Assembly (NCBI RefSeq): GCF_900141755.1
Contig: NZ_LT670844.1
Location: forward strand, 3,906,001 to 3,970,000
DNA from: Bradyrhizobium lablabi
GTDB taxonomy: Bacteria; Pseudomonadota; Alphaproteobacteria; Rhizobiales; Xanthobacteraceae
DNA length: 64,000 bases
Reading direction: 5' to 3'
Part shown: piece by piece, positions 29,340 through 38,115 of the stretch
How the letters are laid out: every line of letters starts with the position of its first letter
How positions within the stretch are numbered: the stretch's first letter is position 1
Made by a program: the position numbers and the translations under genes
Notes under the pieces: generated by a model
What the model saw: the letters and a program-made list of their open reading frames with translations, nothing else
What the model was told of the DNA's origin: nothing
Databases searched by the model: none

Positions 29340-30563
29340 TCACGCATCCAGCCGCTTGAACACCAGCGTGGCGTTGGTGCCGCCGAAGCCGAAGGAATTC
29401 GAAAGCACGGCGCCCAATTTGGCGTTGTCGATGCGCTTGCGCACGATCGGCATGTCGGCAAACACCGGGTCGAGCTCGGTGATATGCGCGCTTTCACAGA
29501 TAAAACCGTTGTTCATCATCAGCAGCGAATAGATCGCTTCCTGCACGCCGGTGGCGCCGAGCGAGTGCCCGGTGAGTGCTTTGGTGGCGGAAATCGGCGG
29601 GCACTTGTCGCCGGTCCCGAACACCTTGCGGATTGCCTCGATTTCCGGCGGATCGCCCGCCGGCGTCGAGGTCGCGTGCGGATTGATGTAGTCGATCTTG
29701 GTATCGACGGTTGCCATCGCCATTTTCATGCAGCGCTCGGCGCCCTCGCCTGAGGGGGCAACCATGTCGTAGCCGTCGGAAGTGGCGCCGTAGCCGACGA
29801 TCTCGCCGTAAATGCGTGCGCCGCGCGCCTTGGCATGTTCGAGCTCTTCCAGCACCACCACGCCGGCGCCGCCGGCAATGACAAAGCCGTCGCGGCTGAC
29901 GTCGTAGGGACGCGACGCTGTCGCGGGCGTATCGTTATATTTCGAGGACATCGCGCCCATCGCGTCGAACAGGACCGACAGCGACCAGTCGAGCTCTTCG
30001 CAACCGCCGGCGAAGATAATGTCCTGCTTGCCGATCTGGATGGTCTCGTAGGCGTTGCCGATGCAATGGTTCGAGGTGGCGCAGGCCGAGGAGATCGAAT
30101 AGTTCACGCCCTTGATCTTGAACCAGGTCGCGAGAGTCGCCGACGCCGTCGAGGACATCGCCTTCGGCACCGCGAACGGTCCGACCCGCTTCGGTCCCTT
30201 GGCGCGGGTGGTGTCGGCGGCTTCCACGATGGTACGCGCCGATGGACCGCCGGAGCCCATGATGATGCCGGTGCGGATATTGGAGACTTCCGAAGGCTCC
30301 AGACCGGAATCCTGGATCGCCTGCTCCATCGCGACGTGATTCCAGGCCGCGCCCTCGCCGAGGAAGCGCATCGCGCGGCGGTCGATGACGCCGGCCGGAT
30401 CGAGCGTGGGCGCGCCCTGCACCTGGGAGCGGAAACCAAGCTCGGCATATTTTTCCGCGCGCGTGATGCCGGACTTCGCCTCGTGAAGGCTCGCCAGCAC
30501 TTCCTGGGTGTTGTTTCCGATGGACGAGACGATACCCATCCCCGTGATGACAACCCGCCTCAT
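29340..30563 (-). CDS. fabB: Beta-ketoacyl-ACP synthase I
   Basis: A 407-residue condensing enzyme. The active-site Cys161 is in SSACATSNH, with the two histidines in [11 protein letters not shown] and TGHSLGATG. The sequence and its place in fabA-fabB-fabI indicate KAS I, which with FabA makes unsaturated fatty acids. It lies 100 bases downstream of fabA. Confidence 0.94.
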   Translation of the reverse strand: MRRVVITGMGIVSSIGNNTQEVLASLHEAKSGITRAEKYAELGFRSQVQGAPTLDPAGVIDRRAMRFLGEGAAWNHVAMEQAIQDSGLEPSEVSNIRTGIIMGSGGPSARTIVEAADTTRAKGPKRVGPFAVPKAMSSTASATLATWFKIKGVNYSISSACATSNHCIGNAYETIQIGKQDIIFAGGCEELDWSLSVLFDAMGAMSSKYNDTPATASRPYDVSRDGFVIAGGAGVVVLEELEHAKARGARIYGEIVGYGATSDGYDMVAPSGEGAERCMKMAMATVDTKIDYINPHATSTPAGDPPEIEAIRKVFGTGDKCPPISATKALTGHSLGATGVQEAIYSLLMMNNGFICESAHITELDPVFADMPIVRKRIDNAKLGAVLSNSFGFGGTNATLVFKRLDA

Positions 30564-30663
30564 GACCGCCTCGCCCTGTCGTTTCCGTTTGTGTGTGTGT
30601 GAAAAGCTGCCAACCGAACGTCGTCAAACCGAGAACCGCGGCCCATCGGCCGGAGCCGATATC

Positions 30664-31194
30664 TTACGTTCCCGGCGCCAATGCGGCATCCTGCTTTAAC
30701 AGCCCGACCCTCAAATCCTTCGCGCGATAGATAATCTCGCCGTCGGCCGAAAGCCAGCCGTCAGCGATGCCTAACCAGAGCTTCATGCGGATCACGCGCT
30801 TGATGTCGATGTTGTACACAATCTTGCGAACGTTCGGCATCACCTGCCCGGCAAGCTTCAGTTCGCCGAGGCCGAGCGCCCGGCCGCGTCCCTGGCCGCC
30901 GGTCCAGCCGAGATAAAAGCCGACCATCTGCCAGAGCGCATCGAGCCCGAGGCAACCCGGCATCACAGGATCGCCCTTGAAATGGCAGCCGAAAAACCAG
31001 AGGTCGGGTTTGACATCGAGTTCGGCGCGAACAAGACCCTTGCCGTATTCCCCGCCGGTTTCGGAGATTTCGCTGATGCGGTCGAACATCAGCATCGGAG
31101 GCAGCGGCAATTGTGCATTGCCGGGGCCAAACATTTCGCCACGGCCGCATGCCAGCAAATCCTCGTATTCGTAACCGCTGCGCCGATCCAGCAT
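30664..31194 (-). CDS. fabA: 3-hydroxydecanoyl-ACP dehydratase/isomerase
   Basis: A 176-residue hot-dog fold enzyme that introduces the cis double bond of unsaturated fatty acids. The catalytic pair His71 ([12 protein letters not shown]) and Asp85 is intact. An AGAGG site precedes the ATG at 31194. First gene of the fab operon and divergent from irr, the arrangement known in Bradyrhizobium. Confidence 0.95.
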   Translation of the reverse strand: MLDRRSGYEYEDLLACGRGEMFGPGNAQLPLPPMLMFDRISEISETGGEYGKGLVRAELDVKPDLWFFGCHFKGDPVMPGCLGLDALWQMVGFYLGWTGGQGRGRALGLGELKLAGQVMPNVRKIVYNIDIKRVIRMKLWLGIADGWLSADGEIIYRAKDLRVGLLKQDAALAPGT

Positions 31195-31474
31195 GGTGGA
31201 AAGCCTCTTTCAAAATCCCGATGGAGCTTTTTTGATGCGAAATGGACCGGTTTCGCATGGGAAGCGCGCCATTTTCTTGGCTTGGCACGAATAACCGCAG
31301 GTCAGGATACCCCTGCGGTTATCGGCGCTCGCCTCTGCGAAAATCGCAAAGCTTAAGTCCGCGCGCTCTCTATCATAGGCCCCGCGGGTGGCAAAGCGCC
31401 ACGGGGAGGGTAAATTGCCGCGTCGCGGGTCAGTTTCCACCTTAGCGCCGACTTTACCCTCGGCCCCTTCTAGT

Positions 31475-31491
31475 TGCGAAAAACTTGCATC
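31475..31491. promoter_or_regulatory. Candidate Fur/Mur-type site upstream of irr
   Basis: TGCGAA (31475-31480) and TGCATC (31486-31491) are spaced 11 bases apart, about one helix turn, 42 bases before the irr start. The Fur-binding region of the B. japonicum irr promoter is described as imperfect direct hexamer repeats related to TGCATC; the match here is by recall. Confidence 0.4.
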
Positions 31492-31532
31492 TAACAGGAT
31501 TCCTTCTTATATACCCAGACGATAGTGCTTAG

Positions 31533-32051
31533 ATGGCGAGTGCGGTGCGCAACGTGGATACGAACGACAACGGCTCGGTTCTGAAAGAGGATAGTGCTGG
31601 TGCAGTGGCCCGCCATGCGGGTCGGCAACCGGCCCTGACCGGCTGTCCCTGGCACGACGTCAATGAAATGCTCCAGGCGGCAGGCCTGCGGCCCACCCGC
31701 CAGCGCATGGCTCTGGGCTGGCTGTTGTTCGGCAAGGGCGCCCGTCACCTCACCGCGGAAATGCTCTATGAGGAAGCAACGCTGGCCAAGGTGCCGGTGT
31801 CGCTTGCGACCGTCTACAACACGCTCAACCAGTTGACCGATGCCGGTCTGCTGCGCCAGGTCAGCGTCGACGGCACCAAGACCTATTTCGATACCAACGT
31901 GTCGGCGCATCACCACTTCTATCTCGAGAATAATCACGAGCTGGTCGACATTCCCGATCCGCATCTGGTGCTGCAGAAGATGCCCGAAGTGCCCGAAGGC
32001 TACGAGATCGCCCGCGTCGACATGGTCGTCCGGCTGCGCAAGAAGCGCTGA
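31533..32051 (+). CDS. irr: Iron response regulator Irr (Fur family)
   Basis: A 172-residue Fur family protein nearly matching Bradyrhizobium Irr. The heme-regulatory motif GCP is at 37-39 (TGCPWHDV), through which heme triggers Irr degradation, and the second heme site HHH is at 126-128. The winged helix includes VSLATVYNTLNQL. Irr coordinates heme synthesis and iron genes with iron supply. The start ATG lacks a strong ribosome binding site and makes the N-terminus slightly longer than the B. japonicum protein. Divergent from fabA. Confidence 0.95.
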   Translation: MASAVRNVDTNDNGSVLKEDSAGAVARHAGRQPALTGCPWHDVNEMLQAAGLRPTRQRMALGWLLFGKGARHLTAEMLYEEATLAKVPVSLATVYNTLNQLTDAGLLRQVSVDGTKTYFDTNVSAHHHFYLENNHELVDIPDPHLVLQKMPEVPEGYEIARVDMVVRLRKKR

Positions 32052-32062
32052 GTCTCTCAACG

Positions 32063-32184
32063 GGTCGTCCCCGCGAATGCGGGGACCCATAACCACCAAT
32101 GTTTGTTGTTCAAGGAAGCCGTCTACCCCATCGCCCAATCGATGGGCTGCGGCGTATGGGTCCCCGCTTTCGCGGGGACGACCC
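32063..32184. repeat. Intergenic palindromic repeat, GTCGTCCC family (copy 2)
   Basis: Outer arms GGGTCGTCCCCGC and GCGGGGACGACCC. The interior GGGACCCATAACCAC...GCCGTCT...GCGGCGTATGGGTCC matches the inverse of 2080-2197. It lies between the convergent irr and SH3 genes. Confidence 0.75.
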
Positions 32185-32222
32185 GTGGATAAAATTTTCG
32201 CGTTACTCGATGACGCGAAACC

Positions 32223-32750
32223 TCAATCCACCCTCTCGTCCGCGTAGACGCCCCACAGCCGCTCCTGCTGGATCCAGCCGTCAAAACCGTTGCCGGAGAC
32301 GTGGCACCAGCCTGACGCGCAGTGCTTGACCTGGGCGACGACACCGGCCTGCAGGCGGGCGGCGACGGGGCTGGTCTGATCGGCGCTCTCATAGAGCGGC
32401 GCGAGCTCGTCCCTGCTCTTCATGGTGATGACGGCGGTGCGGCGGCCCGACAGCAGCGAGTGATAGACCCACCCCTCGGCGCCTTCGGAATCGCGCACCC
32501 GGCGCCAGTTCTCGAATTCGGCGGTGATTTCAACCGGCAGGCCCGAGCGGGTGTAGACCCAGGCAACATCATTGTCCTTGGTCGGACCGGCGCGGACGTT
32601 CACATGATCGGATTTGAGGCTGACATAACGCGGCACCGGCAAACCGCTGGTGGTTGGGGCTGCATCCTTGGCCGAATATCCCGAGCTGATCGAGGCGCCC
32701 AGCACGCCACAAGCGAGCACCACAACCGAACAAAAACGCCCCAACGCCAT
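32223..32750 (-). CDS. Secreted SH3-domain protein
   Basis: 175 residues: an N-terminal signal peptide (hydrophobic VVVLACGVLGASIS, about residues 8-22) followed by two bacterial SH3-like repeats of about 60 residues each (SDHVNVRAGPTKDNDVAWVY and ADQTSPVAARLQAGVVAQVK, each ending in a W-containing strand, GWVYHSL and GWIQQERL). Likely periplasmic and bound to the cell wall; no enzymatic domain is present. Divergent from the dehydrogenase at 33064. Confidence 0.82.
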   Translation of the reverse strand: MALGRFCSVVVLACGVLGASISSGYSAKDAAPTTSGLPVPRYVSLKSDHVNVRAGPTKDNDVAWVYTRSGLPVEITAEFENWRRVRDSEGAEGWVYHSLLSGRRTAVITMKSRDELAPLYESADQTSPVAARLQAGVVAQVKHCASGWCHVSGNGFDGWIQQERLWGVYADERVD

Positions 32751-32957
32751 CCACTCGTCTCCTGCCGAGATCAGACCAACTCAAATTCTTCGAGCTGAAA
32801 ACCAACCAACGCCTTAAACCCCCTGTGCCCCGCCCCGATTGCCCCTCGGCTTCTCACTTTCGGGTTCTTGTCTTGGCCCGGCCTTCTGCTAGAGAGGACG
32901 GAAGCTCAAGGAAACAAGACGAGCCCGAACGTCCCCGGGACCTCCGAGGGAAGCATC

Positions 32958-33032
32958 GTGGAACCCAAGGAAGCGGACCTGAAGCAGAAGTCCGGACTGC
33001 GCGGCAATGGCAGTTTCGAACAACCGGGTTAA
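32958..33032 (+). CDS. Possible 24-residue upstream ORF of the dehydrogenase gene
   Basis: GTG at 32958 with a GAGGGA site 7 bases before it encodes 24 mostly charged residues (starts MEPKEADLKQ, ends SFEQPG) and stops with TAA at 33030-33032. It is followed at once by an inverted repeat CGAGGC/GCCTCG (33033-33051) and then the dehydrogenase start. The arrangement is that of a leader peptide, but coding is unproven. The remaining spacer (32751-32957) shows nothing else that I recognise. Confidence 0.3.
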   Translation: MEPKEADLKQKSGLRGNGSFEQPG

Positions 33033-33063
33033 CGAGGCCTGAACAGCCTCGCGAGAGCAGGAC

Positions 33064-34065
33064 ATGTCGGTTAAGAAAAAGCCTCTCGTTGTCGTCACGC
33101 GCAAACTGCCGGACTCGATCGAGACCCGCATGCGCGAATTGTTCGACGCGCAGCTCAATCTCGACGATACGCCGCGGACCCACGAGCAGATCGCCGAGGC
33201 GGTACGCTCCGCCGACATCCTGGTGCCGACCGTCACCGACATCATCAACGAAGAGCTGCTCAAGCAGCCCGATTGCAAGCTGAAGCTGATCGCCAATTTC
33301 GGCAACGGCGTCGACAATATCGACGTGGTTGCGGCGCACGCGCGCGGCATCACCGTCACCAACACACCAAAAGTTCTGACCGAGGACACCGCCGACATGA
33401 CGATGGCGCTGATCCTCGCCGTGCCACGGCGGCTGATCGAAGGCGCCTCGATCCTCACCGACGGCAAGAACTGGCCGGGCTGGTCGCCGACCTGGATGCT
33501 CGGCCACCGCATCGGGGGCAAACGGCTCGGCATCATCGGCATGGGCCGCATCGGACAGGCCGTGGCGCGTCGCGCGCGGGCCTTCGGCCTGCAGATCCAT
33601 TACCACAACCGCCGCCCCGTGGCGCCGCGCATCGCCGAAGAACTGGGCGCGACCTATTGGGAGAGCCTCGACCAGATGCTGGCGCGGATGGACATCATCT
33701 CGGTGAATTGTCCGCACACGCCGGCCACCTTTCATCTGGTCTCGGCGCGGCGCCTGAAACTGATCCGGAAAGACGCTTATATCGTCAACACCGCGCGCGG
33801 CGAGGTGATCGACGAAGATACGCTGGTCAAATTGCTCGAGGCGGGCGAGATCGGCGGCGCCGGCCTCGACGTCTACGAGCACGAGCCGGCTGTTAATCCG
33901 AAACTGGTGCGACTGGCAAAAGCCGGCAAGGTGACGCTGCTGCCGCACATGGGCTCGGCCACCATCGAAGGCCGCGTCGAGATGGGCGAGAAGGTGATCA
34001 TCAACATCCGCACCTTCCTCGACAACCACAAGCCGCCGGACCGCGTGCTGCCGAGCATGCTGTGA
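33064..34065 (+). CDS. D-isomer 2-hydroxyacid dehydrogenase (D-glycerate dehydrogenase/glyoxylate reductase-like)
   Basis: A 333-residue NAD(P)-dependent dehydrogenase. The dinucleotide fold is GIIGMGRIGQAVARRA (about 158-173). The catalytic Arg (NTARGEVID), Glu (DVYEHEPAV) and His (LLPHMGSAT) are present. The N-terminal FGNGVDNIDV loop fits glyoxylate/hydroxypyruvate reductases, but the exact substrate cannot be read from sequence. A GAGAGCAGGAC stretch precedes the ATG. The 3' end, including the stop, lies in a tandem 27-bp duplication. Confidence 0.88.
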   Translation: MSVKKKPLVVVTRKLPDSIETRMRELFDAQLNLDDTPRTHEQIAEAVRSADILVPTVTDIINEELLKQPDCKLKLIANFGNGVDNIDVVAAHARGITVTNTPKVLTEDTADMTMALILAVPRRLIEGASILTDGKNWPGWSPTWMLGHRIGGKRLGIIGMGRIGQAVARRARAFGLQIHYHNRRPVAPRIAEELGATYWESLDQMLARMDIISVNCPHTPATFHLVSARRLKLIRKDAYIVNTARGEVIDEDTLVKLLEAGEIGGAGLDVYEHEPAVNPKLVRLAKAGKVTLLPHMGSATIEGRVEMGEKVIINIRTFLDNHKPPDRVLPSML

Positions 34066-34105
34066 GGGCTGTTCGACTCGAGCATGCTGTAAGAGCTGTT
34101 CGAGT
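34052..34105. repeat. Tandem 27-bp duplication covering a stop codon
   Basis: Two adjacent 27-bp copies (34052-34078, 34079-34105), each starting CGAGCATGCTGT, identical at 24 positions. The first carries the dehydrogenase's terminal ATG CTG TGA; the second reads ATG CTG TAA in the same relative position. Confidence 0.85.
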
Positions 34106-34287
34106 GGAAAGAGCCCCCACCATAGCCGATGCTGCGCATCGGCGTTCGTTTATCAAGAACGGCGGCCGATGGCCGCCTATGCCCTCCCTCGCAAACGCGG
34201 GAGAGAGAGTGGTTCGGTGCATGCGGTGAACAGCGAGCCCAACTTTCTATTTCTTTGCGCACACCGCTCGCCACGCGACGCAGTGCG

Positions 34288-34336
34288 CCCCCTCTCCCGT
34301 GCTCGCGGGGGAGGGTCGGGGTGGGGGCTCGCTCCG
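34288..34336. repeat. Partial intergenic repeat, CCCTCTCCCG family
   Basis: CCCCCTCTCCCG and CGGGGGAGGGTCGGGGTGGGGG form a short inverted repeat related to 29179-29327 and 63501-63625. The rest of the 34106-34346 spacer has no gene that I can support. Confidence 0.55.
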
Positions 34337-34346
34337 GTGAGGGGCT

Positions 34347-35147
34347 CTACCGATGTGAGCTCAAATCGGTGATGACAAGCGCATCGCCGTTTAACGGATT
34401 GAGTGGATCGCGCGCGTAACGCAGCGTCTCGAACCGCATCATGCGCGTGTCCACCATCAACAATCGTCCGACCAGGCCTTCGCCAAAGCCGACGATCTCG
34501 CGGATCGCCTCAAGCGCCATCATCGAACCCAGGATGCCGGCGAGCGCGCCCATCACGCCGGCTTCGGCGCAGGCCGGCACCGTGCCCGGCGGCGGCGGCT
34601 CGGGAAACAGGCAGCGATAGGTCGGATTGAACTCGCCTTGCTCGTTTTTCTCATGCGCGCGGATCGTGGTCAGCGATCCATCGAACACGCCGAGCGCGGC
34701 TGTGATCAGAGGCTTGCCGGCGAGAAAGCAGGCGTCGGAGACCAGATAGCGGGTCTCGAAATTGTCCGATCCGTCGAGCACGAGATCATAGCCGCCGATC
34801 AGTTCCATTGCATTTTTCGAGTCGAGGCGGGTGGCGTGCGCGGCAAAGCGGACATGGGGATTGAGCGCCGCAATCCGCTCTGCTGCTGTATCGACCTTGC
34901 GACGGCCGACGTCAGGGGTCGCATGGATGATCTGGCGCTGCAGGTTGGACAGCGACACGATGTCGTCATCGACCACGCCGAGCGCGCCGACGCCCGCGGC
35001 GGCAAGATACATCAGTGCGGGCGCCCCCAAGCCGCCGGCGCCGATCACCAGCACGGAAGCCTCCTTCAAGGCGGCCTGGCCGGGGCCGCCGACCTCGCGC
35101 AGCACAATATGACGGGCGTAGCGTTCGAGTTCGTCGGCACTTAGCAT
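34347..35147 (-). CDS. ThiF/MoeB/HesA family adenylyltransferase-like protein
   Basis: A 266-residue E1-like protein. The nucleotide loop VLVIGAGGLGAPAL, the Arg finger segment NLQRQIIH and the conserved DGSDNFETRYLVSD are present, so AMP transfer to a ubiquitin-like sulfur carrier (MoaD/ThiS type) is plausible. Unlike E. coli MoeB, three of the four structural zinc cysteines are missing (TYRCLF keeps one; the C-terminal pair is absent). The ATG at 35147 (MLSADELERYARH) is preferred over a 17-residue extension. No molybdenum cofactor or thiamine genes are adjacent. Confidence 0.82.
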   Translation of the reverse strand: MLSADELERYARHIVLREVGGPGQAALKEASVLVIGAGGLGAPALMYLAAAGVGALGVVDDDIVSLSNLQRQIIHATPDVGRRKVDTAAERIAALNPHVRFAAHATRLDSKNAMELIGGYDLVLDGSDNFETRYLVSDACFLAGKPLITAALGVFDGSLTTIRAHEKNEQGEFNPTYRCLFPEPPPPGTVPACAEAGVMGALAGILGSMMALEAIREIVGFGEGLVGRLLMVDTRMMRFETLRYARDPLNPLNGDALVITDLSSHR

Positions 35148-35181
35148 TTTGCAAGGCCCGCGAAGCCATCCAGACGCAGCG

Positions 35182-35234
35182 CAGCAAGACGGAGCCATGG
35201 ATTGCTTCGTCGCTTCGCTCCTCGCAATGACAGC
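35182..35234. repeat. Partial intergenic repeat, CATTGCGAG family
   Basis: ATGGATTGCTTCGTCGCTTC followed by GCTCCTCGCAATGAC matches one half of the element at 41008-41120. It lies in the divergent gap between the ThiF-like gene and the pseudo-protease. Confidence 0.5.
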
Positions 35235-35295
35235 TCTCTTGCCACCATTTGCTGAACCCTCCGCCTGTTGTTGCCTACCAAGGAGATGTGCTTAA

Positions 35296-36696
35296 TTGCG
35301 CGCTCTTCAATGGACCCCGAGACTTCTCATGAGATCGATGCTGGCGGCAACATTGATGTTGGTGGCGACGGGGGCTCCCGCCGGTGCGCAGATGACGGCA
35401 CCGTCCACTTTGGGCTCCAAGCCGAAACCGGTCACGACCGTGCCGATCCGCCCCGCTTTGCAGACCCCGGCCGATACCGCGAATGCGATGGCGCAGGCCG
35501 AGCGGTTGGCGATCCAGTCGGATCTGGCCTGGGTCGGCCAGTATAACGGCGCGATCACCGGCGACGTCAGCGAACGCATGGTCGCCGCGATCAAGGAGTT
35601 TCAGAAGGCACGGGGCGGCAAGGCGACCGGCGTGCTCAATCCGCAGGAGCGCGCCGTGCTCGCCGAGACTGCGAGGCGGAAGCAGGAGACTGTCGGCTGG
35701 AAGATCGTCACCGATCCCACCACCGGCGCGCGGCTCGGCGTGCCCCTAAAACTGGCGCCGCAGCAATCGTCCGACGCCAACGGCGCCAAATGGAGCTCCT
35801 CCACTGGGACCATCCAGATCCAGCTTTCGCGCCGCAAGGAAGCCGACCCCACCACGGCAAAACTCGCCGAACGCGAAAAGAAGGAGCCGGCCGGGCGCAA
35901 TATCGACTACACCGTGGTCAAGCCGGATTTCTTCGTACTGTCGGGCATGCAGGGGTTGAAGAAATTTTACCTGCGCGGAACGTTCAAGGGCGATGAGGTC
36001 CGTATCCTCACCATCCTCTACGACCAGGCCACCGAAGGTACCGTGGAACCGGTCGTGATCGCGATGTCGAGCGCGTTCAATCCGTTCCCCTCGGGCGCAC
36101 AGATCGCCGGACCGCCGCCGCGCAAGACCGTCGAATACGGCACCGGTGTAATCGTCAGCGACGACGGCGCCATCGTTGCCGATCGCGTGGTCACCGACGG
36201 CTGTCTCGCGATCGCGATTGCCGGTTACGGCAATGTCGATCGCGTCGCCGAGGACAAGGACCACGATCTCGCGCTCTTGCGGATTTACGGCGCGCGCGGA
36301 TTGAAGCCGCTGGCGCTGAGCGAAGGTACTGCGAAATCCGCGGTCGAAATCACCGGCATTGCCGATCCGCAGAACCAGGGCGGGGCTGCCGTGGCGAGCA
36401 GCGTCAAGGCATCGGTGACCCAGATCGGCGGCGGAGGCGATGCCGCGCTGGCGCCGCCACCGGCGCTCGGCTTTTCCGGCGCAGCCGCACTCGATGGCGA
36501 CGGCAAGTTTGCCGGCATCGCGCTGTTGAAACCGGCGCTGGTCGCAGGACCCCCGAATTCAACGCCGGCGGCGCAGGCGGTGGTGGTGCCGGCCGATACG
36601 GTGCGCGAGTTTCTGAAAGCCAATGGCGTCAATGCGGCGGGTGCGTCGCCGGACGCGAAGGCTGCGGTCGTGCGCGTGATTTGCGTGCGGAAGTAG
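35296..36696 (+). CDS. Secreted peptidoglycan-binding protein with degenerate trypsin-like domain
   Basis: 466 residues: signal peptide (MRSMLAATLMLVATGAPAGA, cleavage near 31), a peptidoglycan-binding-like helical domain (about 55-115; VGQYNGAITGDVSERMVAAI), a middle domain, and a trypsin/HtrA-like fold (about 270-450; GTGVIVSDDGAIV). The catalytic His is replaced by Arg297 (ADRVV where HtrA has NHVV), while Asp324 (HDLALL) and Ser394 (FSGAAA) remain, so it is probably inactive as a protease. The TTG start at 35296 has AAGGAG ten bases upstream; an ATG at 35329 is the alternative. Confidence 0.78.
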   Translation: MRALQWTPRLLMRSMLAATLMLVATGAPAGAQMTAPSTLGSKPKPVTTVPIRPALQTPADTANAMAQAERLAIQSDLAWVGQYNGAITGDVSERMVAAIKEFQKARGGKATGVLNPQERAVLAETARRKQETVGWKIVTDPTTGARLGVPLKLAPQQSSDANGAKWSSSTGTIQIQLSRRKEADPTTAKLAEREKKEPAGRNIDYTVVKPDFFVLSGMQGLKKFYLRGTFKGDEVRILTILYDQATEGTVEPVVIAMSSAFNPFPSGAQIAGPPPRKTVEYGTGVIVSDDGAIVADRVVTDGCLAIAIAGYGNVDRVAEDKDHDLALLRIYGARGLKPLALSEGTAKSAVEITGIADPQNQGGAAVASSVKASVTQIGGGGDAALAPPPALGFSGAAALDGDGKFAGIALLKPALVAGPPNSTPAAQAVVVPADTVREFLKANGVNAAGASPDAKAAVVRVICVRK

Positions 36697-36725
36697 GGAT
36701 CGACGATCCGCGTCACACTTACAGC

Positions 36726-36826
36726 CGTCATCATCCGCGAAAGCGGATGATCCAGTATTCCAGAGCCGCTAGTGATAGGACCGAGAAGCCGCGGCGTACT
36801 GGATACCCGCCTTCGCGGGTATGACG
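36726..36826. repeat. Intergenic palindromic repeat, CCAGTATTCCAGAG family
   Basis: CGTCATCATCCGCGAAAGCGG...ATCCAGTATTCCAGAG on the left and GCGGCGTACTGGATACCCGC...GCGGGTATGACG on the right. The second half of 28156-28292 is the same type. It lies between two convergent genes. Confidence 0.75.
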
Positions 36827-36873
36827 ACAGTGGATGCGGCGACGCCTCGCCCGCGCCCCCGAGGCCCATGAGC

Positions 36874-38115
36874 TTACGACGCGGTCAACTTCTTCACCGG
36901 CGTCGGATCGAGATTGAATATCCTCGCCGCGTTCAGGCCCAGGATATTGCGCTTGGCCTGCTCGCCCAAGAACGGCAGATCGCAGATTTCCTGGGGCAGA
37001 TCGAAGTCGAAATGCGGCCAGTCGGATGAGAACATCAACTGCGTCTCGGCCTTGATCATTTCGAAGGTGTTTTCCAGAGCCTTCGGGTGCGTGGTTTCCA
37101 TCGGCTGCGTCGTATAGAAGCAGTTGCTGTTCATATATTCGCTGGGCATGCGCTTGAGCTGCGGCGCTTCGGAAGGCCGCATCAGATATTGATCGTCAAG
37201 GCGCTGCATCAGAAACGGCACCCAGGCCAATCCGCTTTCGACCCACACCGTCTTCAGCTTCGGAAACCGCTCGGGGATTCCGTTGAGCACCCAGTTCGTC
37301 ATGTGGATCATGTTGCTCCAGACGAAGCCCAGCGCATGCATGCCGAGAAACCGGTTGACGGTCGCAAGTGACGGATCCTGCCAATGATAACCGGCATGGA
37401 ACGCCAGCGGCTTGCCGCGCTCCTCGATCATCGAATAGAGCCGCATATAGTCGTTGTGATGCACCGGCTTATGGCGCGTGCTGGTCACGCAGAAACCGAT
37501 GACGCCCTTTTTGTCGCCTAACTCCTCGACCGTCCGCTCGGCCTCTTTGGGCGTGTTGAACGGCAAATAGATCAGCGATTTTATCCTGTCGTCACCGGAC
37601 AGAACCCGCTCGATCAGCCAGCGGTTATAGGCGCCGCCAAGCCACACTTCCATTTCCGGCTGCGGATGCATGCCGAGAAACAGCATCGGCGTCGGAAACA
37701 CCACCATGTTGTCGATCCCAAGCGAATCCATGGCTCGGCGTGTCAGGATGACATCGCGATGCACGTCGGTCTCCTCGACGATTTCGCGCTGGCCGTCCTG
37801 ATGTGGGATGCGTCCGCCGACCGACTGATAGCGAAGCCCGAGGTCGCCGTTCAATCCGTAAGGCGGCGCGCCGAGCCGCTCGGCCTGGAATCGCATCGCG
37901 TTGTCGCGCACGACGGGGTCCTCGATATAGGTCACCACCTCTTTCCACGACACGGTCTCGACGTGGTGGGCATCGATATCGCAAATGAACCAATCCTGCA
38001 GGCCTCGCCTCAGCGCGTTGCGCCTGGCATGGGCGAGGATGTCGCGGGTGTCGGTATGAACGTCGATCTGCTGTATCGCCGAATATGGCGGCCCGATCCT
38101 GCCTTGAATATTCAT
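36874..38115 (-). CDS. Amidohydrolase family protein (amidohydrolase_2/ACMSD-like)
   Basis: A 413-residue TIM-barrel metal hydrolase. The N-terminal metal motif is CDIDAHHVET, the central His is in FHAGYHW and the metal Asp in FSSDWPHFDFD, the pattern of amidohydrolase_2 enzymes, which include decarboxylases such as ACMSD and hydrolases of ring-cleavage products. The substrate is unknown. The ATG at 38115 has a GAGGGA site and overlaps the stop of the upstream small gene (ATGA), making a three-gene cassette with it and the Rieske protein. Confidence 0.85.
   Translation of the reverse strand: MNIQGRIGPPYSAIQQIDVHTDTRDILAHARRNALRRGLQDWFICDIDAHHVETVSWKEVVTYIEDPVVRDNAMRFQAERLGAPPYGLNGDLGLRYQSVGGRIPHQDGQREIVEETDVHRDVILTRRAMDSLGIDNMVVFPTPMLFLGMHPQPEMEVWLGGAYNRWLIERVLSGDDRIKSLIYLPFNTPKEAERTVEELGDKKGVIGFCVTSTRHKPVHHNDYMRLYSMIEERGKPLAFHAGYHWQDPSLATVNRFLGMHALGFVWSNMIHMTNWVLNGIPERFPKLKTVWVESGLAWVPFLMQRLDDQYLMRPSEAPQLKRMPSEYMNSNCFYTTQPMETTHPKALENTFEMIKAETQLMFSSDWPHFDFDLPQEICDLPFLGEQAKRNILGLNAARIFNLDPTPVKKLTAS

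Noticed and set aside
30590..30601. GT dinucleotide run between fabA and fabB
   Set aside because: Only about five repeats of GT; too short to call a phase-variable tract and not inside a coding region.
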